Origin: an uncultured Collinsella sp.
GTDB lineage: Bacteria > Actinomycetota > Coriobacteriia > Coriobacteriales > Coriobacteriaceae
Assembly: GCA_900550205.1 (NCBI GenBank)
Contig: URRJ01000016.1
Span: forward strand, 1 to 20,171
Direction of reading: 5' to 3'
DNA length: 20,171 nt
Shown here: piece by piece, positions 8,841-14,339 of the stretch
Numbering within the stretch: position 1 is the stretch's first letter
Layout: each line of letters opens with the position of its first letter
The notes under the pieces: model-generated
The model's database searches: none
Told to the model about the DNA's origin: nothing
The model's input: the letters and a program-made list of their open reading frames with translations, nothing else
Position numbers and translations under genes: made by a program

Positions 8841-8897
8841 TCATATCAATCGGCTATCCGCATCTCCCGATCGTTCTGCTTCTATTTCGGAAGAAAT

Positions 8898-8935
8898 AAG
8901 GGGGCCTTGTTCTGGTGTTCAGACAAGGACCCCTT
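8898..8935 (-). terminator. terminator of the rsmG-parA-parB-membrane gene unit
   Basis: A 13-bp stem with one mismatch (8898-8910 with 8923-8935) has a 12-base loop. On the minus strand it is followed by ATTTCTT. It lies about 30 bp past the small membrane gene's stop, so it probably ends that operon. The hairpin could also block plus-strand read-through. Confidence 0.65.
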
Positions 8936-8954
8936 CAAAATAGGCGAGTAATTG

Positions 8955-8966
8955 TTAGGTACCTAA
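8955..8966. repeat. 12-bp palindrome TTAGGTACCTAA, copy 1
   Basis: This perfect palindrome overlaps the stop codon of the small membrane gene. An identical copy, also sharing the preceding G, occurs at 12450-12461 just upstream of jag. The function is unknown; it could be a regulator half-site pair. Confidence 0.45.
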
Positions 8967-9217
8967 TAGCCTACATTATCCCACTGGCGATTAACCCAAT
9001 CTTGATTAATCTTGGGATTCTTGGTTACCTGGGCAGTTCGCATGGCGACATCTTCCGTCATAACATCCATTTTCTTCTTAGATGTATCAACGATATCCTG
9101 TGCACTACGAAGCAAACGGCCACGGAGTTCTTTGTCCGTTGCGATCTTATATCCAGCAAATGCACCAGCAGCCACCGTTGCTGCCAAAGCAACAGCTGTC
9201 AAAAACTTATTCTTCAT
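8963..9217 (-). CDS. small YtxH-like single-pass membrane protein
   Basis: An 84-residue protein. Residues about 5-22 are one hydrophobic segment (FLTAVALAATVAAGAFAG) after a short basic start, followed by a basic, helical, soluble tail ending NVGY. Length and layout resemble the YtxH family of small membrane proteins, but I cannot prove homology. I chose the ATG at 9217, which overlaps the parB stop by 11 bp and has AGGG upstream. A TTG at 9235 would add six residues. It is the last gene of the rsmG-parA-parB unit, and the overlap implies translational coupling with parB. A role at the membrane connected with chromosome segregation is only suggested by position. Confidence 0.7.
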   Translation of the reverse strand: MKNKFLTAVALAATVAAGAFAGYKIATDKELRGRLLRSAQDIVDTSKKKMDVMTEDVAMRTAQVTKNPKINQDWVNRQWDNVGY

Positions 9218-10103
9218 CCTGGTCACCCTGTTCAAATTGAATCATTTCACCCAGAATACGTGAGAGCTCTTCCTCATCTTTGAACTCAATTTCAATCTTG
9301 TTCTTTCCACGCGAACTCTTCACGCGCACGTTAGTATTAAATACCTGACGAAGAACGCGCGCAGCTTTCTTGAACGACTGTGGTGTTGCAGGCCTAGGGG
9401 TCTTTGGTGTCTCTCCGGCAGAAAATAACGGAGCAAGATTTTCTGTCGCACGGACCGAAAGACCTTCTGCAACAACCTTCTCCGCAAGCCTAATTCTGGC
9501 ATCCTCATATGGAACGGCAAGGATTGCCCTAGCGTGACCTGCTGTGAGCTTTCCTTCAAATATCATCTGCTGGACGACTTCAGGAAGATCCAGAAGGCGA
9601 AGTGAATTTGTAATTGCAGAACGTGACTTGCTGACAGCCTTTGATAGAGCCTCCTGGGTCATCCCACTTGCATCAATGAGCTGACGATAGCCTTTTGCCT
9701 CTTCTACAGGATTTAGGTCAGAACGCTGAAGGTTTTCAATAAGTGCAAGAGCAAGCATTTCTTCATCATTAACTTCTTTAATGATGACCGGCAGCTCTTC
9801 AAGGCCTGCCAGTTTGGATGCCTGATAGCGACGCTCGCCAGCAATGATTTCATATCCGTTGCCATGTTTACGAACCAAGAGCGGCTGTAAAACACCGTGT
9901 TCCTGGATAGACTCGCTTAGCTCACGAAGTTCAGTTTCATTGAAGTGAATTCGAGGCTGATTCGGATTGGGAACAATATCCTCGATGGGCAGCTTGGTTT
10001 CAGAAGTCGCTGCAGAAGACGAACCACCGGTTTCATATTCAGCTTCAGAAACCAGTGCGCTCAATCCACGACCTAATCCACTGCGCTTTTTAGGGCTAGG
10101 CAC
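9207..10103 (-). CDS. parB: chromosome-partitioning protein ParB (Spo0J)
   Basis: A 298-residue CTP-dependent DNA clamp that loads at parS, spreads, and recruits condensin at the origin. The N-terminal KRSGLGRGLSALV is the ParA-stimulating peptide. CTP-binding motifs are GERRYQAS (89-96) and ENLQRSDLNPVEEA (123-136). The central helix-turn-helix at about 148-172 (MTQEALSKAVSKSRSAITNSLRLL) binds parS. The C-terminal dimer domain spans about 240-290. The GTG start at 10103 overlaps the parA stop by 8 bp and uses a strong ribosome site, GAGGTGATC, inside parA. Base composition here is clearly AT-richer than in dnaN or recF. Confidence 0.96.
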   Translation of the reverse strand: MPSPKKRSGLGRGLSALVSEAEYETGGSSSAATSETKLPIEDIVPNPNQPRIHFNETELRELSESIQEHGVLQPLLVRKHGNGYEIIAGERRYQASKLAGLEELPVIIKEVNDEEMLALALIENLQRSDLNPVEEAKGYRQLIDASGMTQEALSKAVSKSRSAITNSLRLLDLPEVVQQMIFEGKLTAGHARAILAVPYEDARIRLAEKVVAEGLSVRATENLAPLFSAGETPKTPRPATPQSFKKAARVLRQVFNTNVRVKSSRGKNKIEIEFKDEEELSRILGEMIQFEQGDQDEE

Positions 10104-10896
10104 GCTTGATCACCTCTTTTGCAAGATTCATATATGCTTTTGCACCCTTATTTTGCGGTGCATAAGTAATAACCGGTTCTCCAAAAGAAGGAGCTTCAGA
10201 GATTTTAACCGTACGGGGAATCAACGTCTTAAAGGCCTTATCACCAAAGTACGACTGAACCTCTTCAACAACCTGATTCGACAGTGATGTCCTCGAGTCA
10301 TACATGGTCATAAGTACGCCATACGTATCCAAGCCCTTATTTAGACGCGATTTGACCATCTTCATTGATTCAAGTAGCTTCGTAACACCCTCAAGTGCAT
10401 AATACTCGCACTGAATCGGAATAAGAACGCTGTCTGCGGCGGTCAATGCGTTAATAGTCAGCAAACCAAGCGAGGGCGGACAGTCAATGAATATAAAATC
10501 AAACTCATCTTGAATAGGTTCAAGCAAATCTTTGAGGCGAGTTTCACGAGCAATTGCGCTTACGAGCTCAATTTCTGCGCCTGCAAGCTGAATTGTTGCC
10601 GGAATTACGAATACCTTTTTGCAATTCGTATCAAGAACAAGCGATTCTGCCGGCACATCATTCAACAATGCATCATAGATGCAGTGGTCAAGGTCTTCTT
10701 TTTCAATTCCAAATCCGCTGGTGCTGTTTCCCTGCGGATCAAAATCGACAATGAGCGTCTTACGACCCTGCTCACCAAGTGCTGCTGCAAGGTTTACAGC
10801 CGTCGTTGACTTACCGACGCCGCCTTTTTGATTGATGATTGCAATAATACGCGTGTCTTTAGCGCTCTTCGAACGCTTAACGTCGCGAAATCCCAC
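10096..10896 (-). CDS. parA: chromosome-partitioning ATPase ParA (Soj)
   Basis: A 266-residue Walker-type ATPase that binds nucleoid DNA as an ATP dimer and is stimulated by ParB. The deviant Walker A is KGGVGKST at 24-31, with both lysines. IVDFDPQGNSTSGFG follows (A' motif), then FIFIDCPPSLGLLTINAL (Walker B). The start is a GTG at 10896 preceded by AGGAGG. There is a short basic N-terminal tail (MGFRDVKRSKSAK). In other bacteria Soj also controls DnaA, which fits its position about 4 kb from dnaA. Three parS sites lie directly upstream, so ParB could affect expression of its own operon; that is inference. Confidence 0.97.
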   Translation of the reverse strand: MGFRDVKRSKSAKDTRIIAIINQKGGVGKSTTAVNLAAALGEQGRKTLIVDFDPQGNSTSGFGIEKEDLDHCIYDALLNDVPAESLVLDTNCKKVFVIPATIQLAGAEIELVSAIARETRLKDLLEPIQDEFDFIFIDCPPSLGLLTINALTAADSVLIPIQCEYYALEGVTKLLESMKMVKSRLNKGLDTYGVLMTMYDSRTSLSNQVVEEVQSYFGDKAFKTLIPRTVKISEAPSFGEPVITYAPQNKGAKAYMNLAKEVIKRA

Positions 10897-10935
10897 GGTC
10901 CCTCCTGGTGTGTATTAAAGCTGTCAAACGGAGGA

Positions 10936-10951
10936 TGTTTCACGTGAAACA
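10936..10951. promoter_or_regulatory. parS site 1
   Basis: TGTTTCACGTGAAACA is a perfect match to the conserved 16-base ParB-binding palindrome. It lies 39 bp upstream of the parA start codon. Confidence 0.95.
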
Positions 10952-10974
10952 TTCCGATTCGATATCAACCGCCA

Positions 10975-10990
10975 TGTTTCACGTGAAACA
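10975..10990. promoter_or_regulatory. parS site 2
   Basis: A second perfect 16-base parS, starting exactly 39 bp after site 1. Here the symmetry extends to a perfect 24-bp palindrome covering 10971-10994 (GCCA...TGGC flanks). Confidence 0.95.
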
Positions 10991-11013
10991 TGGCAAGTTA
11001 TTACTATCCATTA

Positions 11014-11029
11014 TGTTTCACGTGAAACA
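11014..11029. promoter_or_regulatory. parS site 3
   Basis: A third perfect 16-base parS, again exactly 39 bp from the previous one. It ends 1 bp before the rsmG stop codon. Confidence 0.95.
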
Positions 11030-11030
11030 T

Positions 11031-11768
11031 CTAAGCAAGCGGATTCTTCTTTGCCATGCCATTTGCACGAGGCAATGAAACAGAAGCCGGATGAGTCTTC
11101 TTTAGAACAATGAACTCCCTGTGGCCCAAGCCCTCAGGCAAATCGATTGCGTCATTCAGAAGCAAAGTGAAGCCGCAGATCTTAGCTGCTGACATGCCGG
11201 AAGCAAGCTCCTCATCCGATGGATTGCCCTTCGTGATAACAAATAGCCCTCCATCCTTAAGGTACGGAGCCGCATACTCAACAAGAATCGGTAGAGGGGC
11301 GAGTGCGCGAGCGGTTACGACAGAGAACTGCTTCTTATGGCTTCGAGCATATTCTTCAAGACGATCATGGACTGCATGAGCATATTTCAATCCAAGAGCA
11401 TGAACAAAAGAATTAACAGCATCAACCTTCTTGCCTACAGAGTCAATATAAGTAGCTTTACGATGCGTGGTTATCGTTAATGGTATACCAGGGAAACCCG
11501 CACCTGTTCCCATATCGAGCAAAGCCCCCTCAGGAGCCTTATTGATATAAGGGAGCAAAACAAGCGAGTCAAGAATATGAAGTACTGCAGCATCTTCTAC
11601 GTTAAGAATACGGGTGAGATTGGTTGTCTTATTTGTTTCCAGAACCAAATCCAAATGCTGAATACATTTCCTTAGCTCAGCATCATTTACGCTCAAGGAA
11701 TATTCTTTGCAATAGTAAGTTAGACGGCTCAGTATCTCTTCAGCCTGCTGATCAGTAAGTACAAACAA
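11031..11768 (-). CDS. rsmG: 16S rRNA (guanine-527 N7)-methyltransferase RsmG
   Basis: A SAM-dependent enzyme that methylates G527 of 16S rRNA. It shows the family segment LDLVLETNKTTNLTRI, the SAM-binding loop ALLDMGTGAGFPGIPLTI, and VVTARALAPLPILVEYA. I prefer the TTG start at 11768 (245 residues) because AAAGG lies 8 bases upstream and the encoded start fits the family. The frame stays open to a TTG at 11816 (261 residues), but that start lies within the jag terminator hairpin's T tract and has no ribosome site. Together with parA and parB it forms the classic rsmG-soj-spo0J order. The three parS sites separate it from parA. Confidence 0.92.
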   Translation of the reverse strand: MFVLTDQQAEEILSRLTYYCKEYSLSVNDAELRKCIQHLDLVLETNKTTNLTRILNVEDAAVLHILDSLVLLPYINKAPEGALLDMGTGAGFPGIPLTITTHRKATYIDSVGKKVDAVNSFVHALGLKYAHAVHDRLEEYARSHKKQFSVVTARALAPLPILVEYAAPYLKDGGLFVITKGNPSDEELASGMSAAKICGFTLLLNDAIDLPEGLGHREFIVLKKTHPASVSLPRANGMAKKNPLA

Positions 11769-11814
11769 CAGAAGCACCTTTCTGACAAAAATCAGTGTAT
11801 CGAGAACTTTTGAC

Positions 11815-11846
11815 AAAAAAAGGGGACGTGGAAACCACGTCCCCTT
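11815..11846 (-). terminator. rho-independent terminator after jag
   Basis: A perfect 12-bp GC-rich stem (11820-11831 with 11835-11846) has a 3-base loop. On the minus strand it runs into a 7-base T tract (complement of 11815-11821). It ends the rpmH-to-jag transcript and implies that rsmG has its own promoter, which I could not place with confidence. Confidence 0.93.
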
Positions 11847-11864
11847 AGCATAAGCTCGAGTAGA

Positions 11865-12434
11865 TTATCGAGCAACAATTACCACATGGCGATCAGGGTC
11901 AGAGCCCTCGGAATGAGTATCGACTGCATCATTACCACGAAGCGCAATATGAACTAGTCGACGCTCATAGGCATTCATAGGCGGAAGCGACACACTCTTA
12001 TGAGTACGGATAGCACGCTCGGCAGCAGACTGAGCCATAGCGGCGACCTTGTCCTGACGACGACTCTTATAACCCTCGACGTCGACAACGACCGGATACC
12101 TAAAGCCGAGCTTGCGACTTACCAGCAGAGAGAACATAACCTGAAGGGCATCAAGCGTGCGTCCATGACGACCAATGAGAACAGCAAGATCAGGAGCAGT
12201 TACATCCAGAATCAACTCGCCCTCGTCGCCTTCATACTCATCGATAGGAGAGTTGGCGGCATCGAAGTGCGAAAGGATGGAACGCAGAATGGAAATCGCA
12301 ACATCGGCAATGGTGTCGAGCTCCTCATCGGTCAGCTCTTCACCAGCCTTGTAGCGCTGTGCAATCTCGGGATAATCGCCCGCGACCTGCGGGGCAACCT
12401 GCTCAAGCATATCCTCGATGATCTCTTCAGACAT
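11865..12434 (-). CDS. jag: Jag/KhpB-like KH-R3H RNA-binding protein
   Basis: A 189-residue protein made of a KH domain followed by an R3H domain. The KH loop is IGRHGRTLDALQ with GRHG at 88-91. The R3H region is NAYERRLVHIAL (about 154-165). It lacks the separate Jag-N domain of Firmicutes homologues; residues 1-60 are an acidic helical lead-in. Family knowledge: KhpB binds RNA and affects cell division and envelope in streptococci. The ATG at 12434 follows TTGGAG at six bases. An in-frame TTG at 12446 would lie upstream of that site's optimal position and is disfavoured. It is downstream of yidC, the conserved order, and is followed by the strong terminator at 11815-11846. Confidence 0.92.
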   Translation of the reverse strand: MSEEIIEDMLEQVAPQVAGDYPEIAQRYKAGEELTDEELDTIADVAISILRSILSHFDAANSPIDEYEGDEGELILDVTAPDLAVLIGRHGRTLDALQVMFSLLVSRKLGFRYPVVVDVEGYKSRRQDKVAAMAQSAAERAIRTHKSVSLPPMNAYERRLVHIALRGNDAVDTHSEGSDPDRHVVIVAR

Positions 12435-12449
12435 AACGTACTCCAAAAG

Positions 12450-12461
12450 TTAGGTACCTAA
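12450..12461. repeat. 12-bp palindrome TTAGGTACCTAA, copy 2
   Basis: Identical to the palindrome at 8955-8966. It lies in the 45-bp yidC-jag gap, just upstream of the jag ribosome site on the minus strand, where it could act as an operator or in mRNA folding. The role is unknown. Confidence 0.45.
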
Positions 12462-12479
12462 ATAAGATTGATATCCCGA

Positions 12480-13250
12480 CTACTTCTTCTTGTGCGGGCG
12501 AGGTTTCTTCTCGCGACGGGTAACCTCGACCTGCAGCGGAGCGTTCTTGAGGCGCTCCTCCTCATCGGCCTTGGCCTTCTCGATAACCTTCTGCGTCACG
12601 AAGATCTGCTGGATAACCTGCCAGGCAGAAGACACATCGTAGTACAGCAGAACACCGACGGGCAGGCTCCAACCCATCCAAAGCATCATGACAGTCATGA
12701 CAACGGCCATCATACGCATGCTCTGGGCCTGCTGGCCAGTCTGATTGCGCGACATATAAAGCTGCGGAATCAAGGTGAGAACGGCAAACAGAATCAGGCA
12801 AACCAGCGCAGGCAGCGCAACCATAAAGCCATCGGCAAAGGAAGCGCTCGGCGTGGTGGTAAGGTCGGGCAGGATGTTGAAGAACGAGAACTTGCCGTCG
12901 TTAAAGTAATTCGGAAGGTTGCGCAGCAGCGTAAACAGGGCGAACAGGACGGGCATCTGGATCAACAGCGGCAGACAACCAGCCATGGGGTTGAACTTGT
13001 TCTCGCTGTAGAACTTCTGCATCTCCTCGGCCTGACGCTGGGGATCGTCGGCATAGCGCTCCTGGATCTCAAGCATCTTAGGCTGCAGCACCTGCATGCG
13101 AGCCGTCGACTTGGTCGACTTGAGCATAAGCGGCGTCAGCAGCAGACGGATGATGACCACCAGGATGATGATGGACAGGCCCCAGTCGACCGCAAAGGTC
13201 TGGATGAGCTTGAGCAGCTCAAAAAGGATGTTAACGATCCAATCCCACAT
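12480..13250 (-). CDS. yidC: membrane protein insertase YidC/Oxa1
   Basis: A 256-residue integral membrane insertase that helps Sec-dependent and independent proteins enter the membrane. The conserved membrane-embedded arginine is R35 in IIILVVIIRLLLTPLML. The cytoplasmic hairpin spans about 50-88 (QPKMLEIQERYADDPQRQAEEMQKFYSE). Further membrane segments lie at about 92-110, 140-163 and 178-205. A basic tail ends RREKKPRPHKKK. There is no P1 periplasmic domain and no lipobox cysteine, so it is the short type and lacks the lipoprotein signal of SpoIIIJ. The ATG at 13250 is preceded by GGAGG at nine bases. It lies between yidD and jag in the rpmH operon. Confidence 0.96.
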   Translation of the reverse strand: MWDWIVNILFELLKLIQTFAVDWGLSIIILVVIIRLLLTPLMLKSTKSTARMQVLQPKMLEIQERYADDPQRQAEEMQKFYSENKFNPMAGCLPLLIQMPVLFALFTLLRNLPNYFNDGKFSFFNILPDLTTTPSASFADGFMVALPALVCLILFAVLTLIPQLYMSRNQTGQQAQSMRMMAVVMTVMMLWMGWSLPVGVLLYYDVSSAWQVIQQIFVTQKVIEKAKADEEERLKNAPLQVEVTRREKKPRPHKKK

Positions 13251-13279
13251 GTAAGTTTTCCTCCGATAACGAGTGCCCG

Positions 13280-13504
13280 CTAAGGCACAGGGTCATAACC
13301 GCCGACGTGCAGGGGATTGCAGCGAGCGATGCGCCTCACGGCAAGCCAGCAGCCTCTCAAAACACCGTACTTCTCAATCGCCTGGATGGCGTATTGCGAG
13401 CACGTTGGATAATAAATGCAGGCGTCAGGCAATAAGGGCGAAATAACCTGTTGATATATGCGAATAGGAGCGATGGCAACACGTCGCAAAACGTGATTGC
13501 TCAT
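13280..13504 (-). CDS. yidD: membrane protein insertion efficiency factor YidD
   Basis: A 74-residue protein of the YidD (DUF37) family. It shows IRIYQQVISPLLPDACIYYPTCSQYAIQAIEKYG, with the typical cysteine-containing YYPTCSQYA segment, then a basic RRIARCNPLHVGGYDPVP tail. It is thought to assist membrane protein insertion from the inner face of the membrane. The start overlaps the rnpA stop (ATGA), so translation is probably coupled. Length and position between rnpA and yidC are standard. Confidence 0.95.
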   Translation of the reverse strand: MSNHVLRRVAIAPIRIYQQVISPLLPDACIYYPTCSQYAIQAIEKYGVLRGCWLAVRRIARCNPLHVGGYDPVP

Positions 13505-13839
13505 CGCTCCTCCCCGGCAACGCCGGCGCGCTTCATAAGCGAACGCAACGCCTTGTCCATCTCCTGCGGCGAGGAAACCCTCGTCTTGGGAGTTGCAAAC
13601 AAGATGATGTCATAACCCGCAACGGGAAATCCGCAGCTGCGGGCGGCCTCGCGCATCACACGCTTAGACCGGTTGCGCACGACGGCACAACCGAGTCGCT
13701 TAGCACCAACGAAGGCGACCCTTCCGGAGTCGCCTTCGCCAACCGATTCACATATGGTCATTCGAATCAGAGGGTGATTGAAACGACGCCCCTGACTGAA
13801 CACATGCTCGAAATCTTGCCGAGACTTAATAGTCTTCAT
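13501..13839 (-). CDS. rnpA: ribonuclease P protein component
   Basis: A 112-residue protein subunit of RNase P, which binds the catalytic RNA and helps in 5' maturation of tRNA precursors. The signature RNRSKRVMREA carries the RNR motif. The N-terminal SRQDFEHVFSQGRRFNHPLI and the central RVAFVGAKRLGCAVVRN are typical of the family. It lies 20 bp downstream of rpmH and overlaps yidD by 4 bp. Confidence 0.95.
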   Translation of the reverse strand: MKTIKSRQDFEHVFSQGRRFNHPLIRMTICESVGEGDSGRVAFVGAKRLGCAVVRNRSKRVMREAARSCGFPVAGYDIILFATPKTRVSSPQEMDKALRSLMKRAGVAGEER

Positions 13840-13859
13840 GCGAGATGTGTGTATCGCTG

Positions 13860-13994
13860 CTAGACAGTGAGACGCTTGCGGCCCTTGGCGCGACGACGGG
13901 CGAGCACGGCACGACCACCCTTAGTGGCCATACGGGCACGGAAGCCATGGGTCTTGGCACGCTTACGCTTATTAGGCTGATACGTACGCTTCAT
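13860..13994 (-). CDS. rpmH: 50S ribosomal protein L34
   Basis: A 44-residue, very basic ribosomal protein, MKRTYQPNKRKRAKTHGFRA... ending RRRAKGRKRLTV, which is the full-length L34 pattern. The start is the ATG at 13994 with AGGAGG upstream. The reading frame is open further 5', but those residues do not belong to L34. It is the first gene of the rpmH-rnpA-yidD-yidC-jag unit and is driven by the promoter at 14067-14096. Confidence 0.97.
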   Translation of the reverse strand: MKRTYQPNKRKRAKTHGFRARMATKGGRAVLARRRAKGRKRLTV

Positions 13995-14022
13995 CTTAAG
14001 TTCCTCCTGCTGCATTTCGAGT

Positions 14023-14040
14023 GTCCGCGGGGACGCGGAC
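14023..14040 (-). other. GC-rich hairpin in rpmH leader
   Basis: A 7-bp stem GTCCGCG/CGCGGAC with a 4-base loop lies in the transcribed leader between the promoter and the rpmH ribosome site. It has no T tract, so it is not an ordinary terminator. It may stabilise the mRNA or be regulatory. Confidence 0.45.
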
Positions 14041-14066
14041 GCAGATATAGACACGTGAGCTTGAAG

Positions 14067-14096
14067 ATTGTAGGGAAATCAATGTTCAAATGTCAA
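14067..14096 (-). promoter_or_regulatory. strong sigma-A-type promoter of the rpmH operon
   Basis: On the minus strand a perfect TTGACA -35 (complement of 14091-14096), an 18-bp spacer and TACAAT -10 (complement of 14067-14072) are present. Transcription should begin near 14060, leaving a leader of about 65 bases before rpmH. It is the clearest promoter in the window. Confidence 0.82.
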
Positions 14097-14191
14097 GAAA
14101 TCAAAGGTAAAAGGTTGCAGAGTGTACACGGTTCCCCCATAAGCCCGTGAGCTCTCGGGGCCGGCGAAACACTTTTCACGATATTTCATCG

Positions 14192-14316
14192 AGTTTTCAA
14201 CAGGTCATGTTGGCAATGTTGAGAACTTTTCGCCTGATTTCCAAAGTTTTCAACAGGTTTTGAAAAGTTGTCGAAAGATGAGAAACATTGCGCGCTGAGC
14301 TACTATTTGTTCGAAA
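14192..14316. other. oriC: upstream DnaA-box-like cluster (origin half 1)
   Basis: This gap between rpmH and the plus-strand ATPase gene holds two identical 14-mers AGTTTTCAACAGGT at 14192-14205 and 14245-14258, spaced 53 bp (close to five helical turns). TGTTGAGAA at 14217-14225 is an inverted variant (TTCTCAACA). TGTTCGAAA at 14308-14316 is a looser one, and TGTCGAA lies at 14269-14275. The core TTTTCAACA differs from the classic TTATCCACA. The whole gap is 13995-14339. Its left part carries the rpmH promoter; a possible -10 (TACTAT, 14301-14306) for the ATPase gene has no convincing -35. Confidence 0.7.
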
Positions 14317-14339
14317 CCTTTTGAACGATTGCGAGCAGC

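Noticed and set aside
7621..8844. A 407-codon minus-strand open frame across rlmN
   Set aside because: rlmN has every catalytic cysteine and a good start on the other strand. The antisense frame would overlap the ddl start and the rlmN terminator and shows no recognisable motif.
8895..8940. Attachment site or transposon end at the inverted repeat
   Set aside because: Position after a stop codon and the T-rich minus-strand tail fit a terminator; no integrase or transposase is nearby.
10096..10896. Plasmid-type parA implying an integrated plasmid
   Set aside because: The rsmG-parA-parB order, consensus chromosomal parS and proximity to dnaA are those of a chromosomal Soj/Spo0J system.
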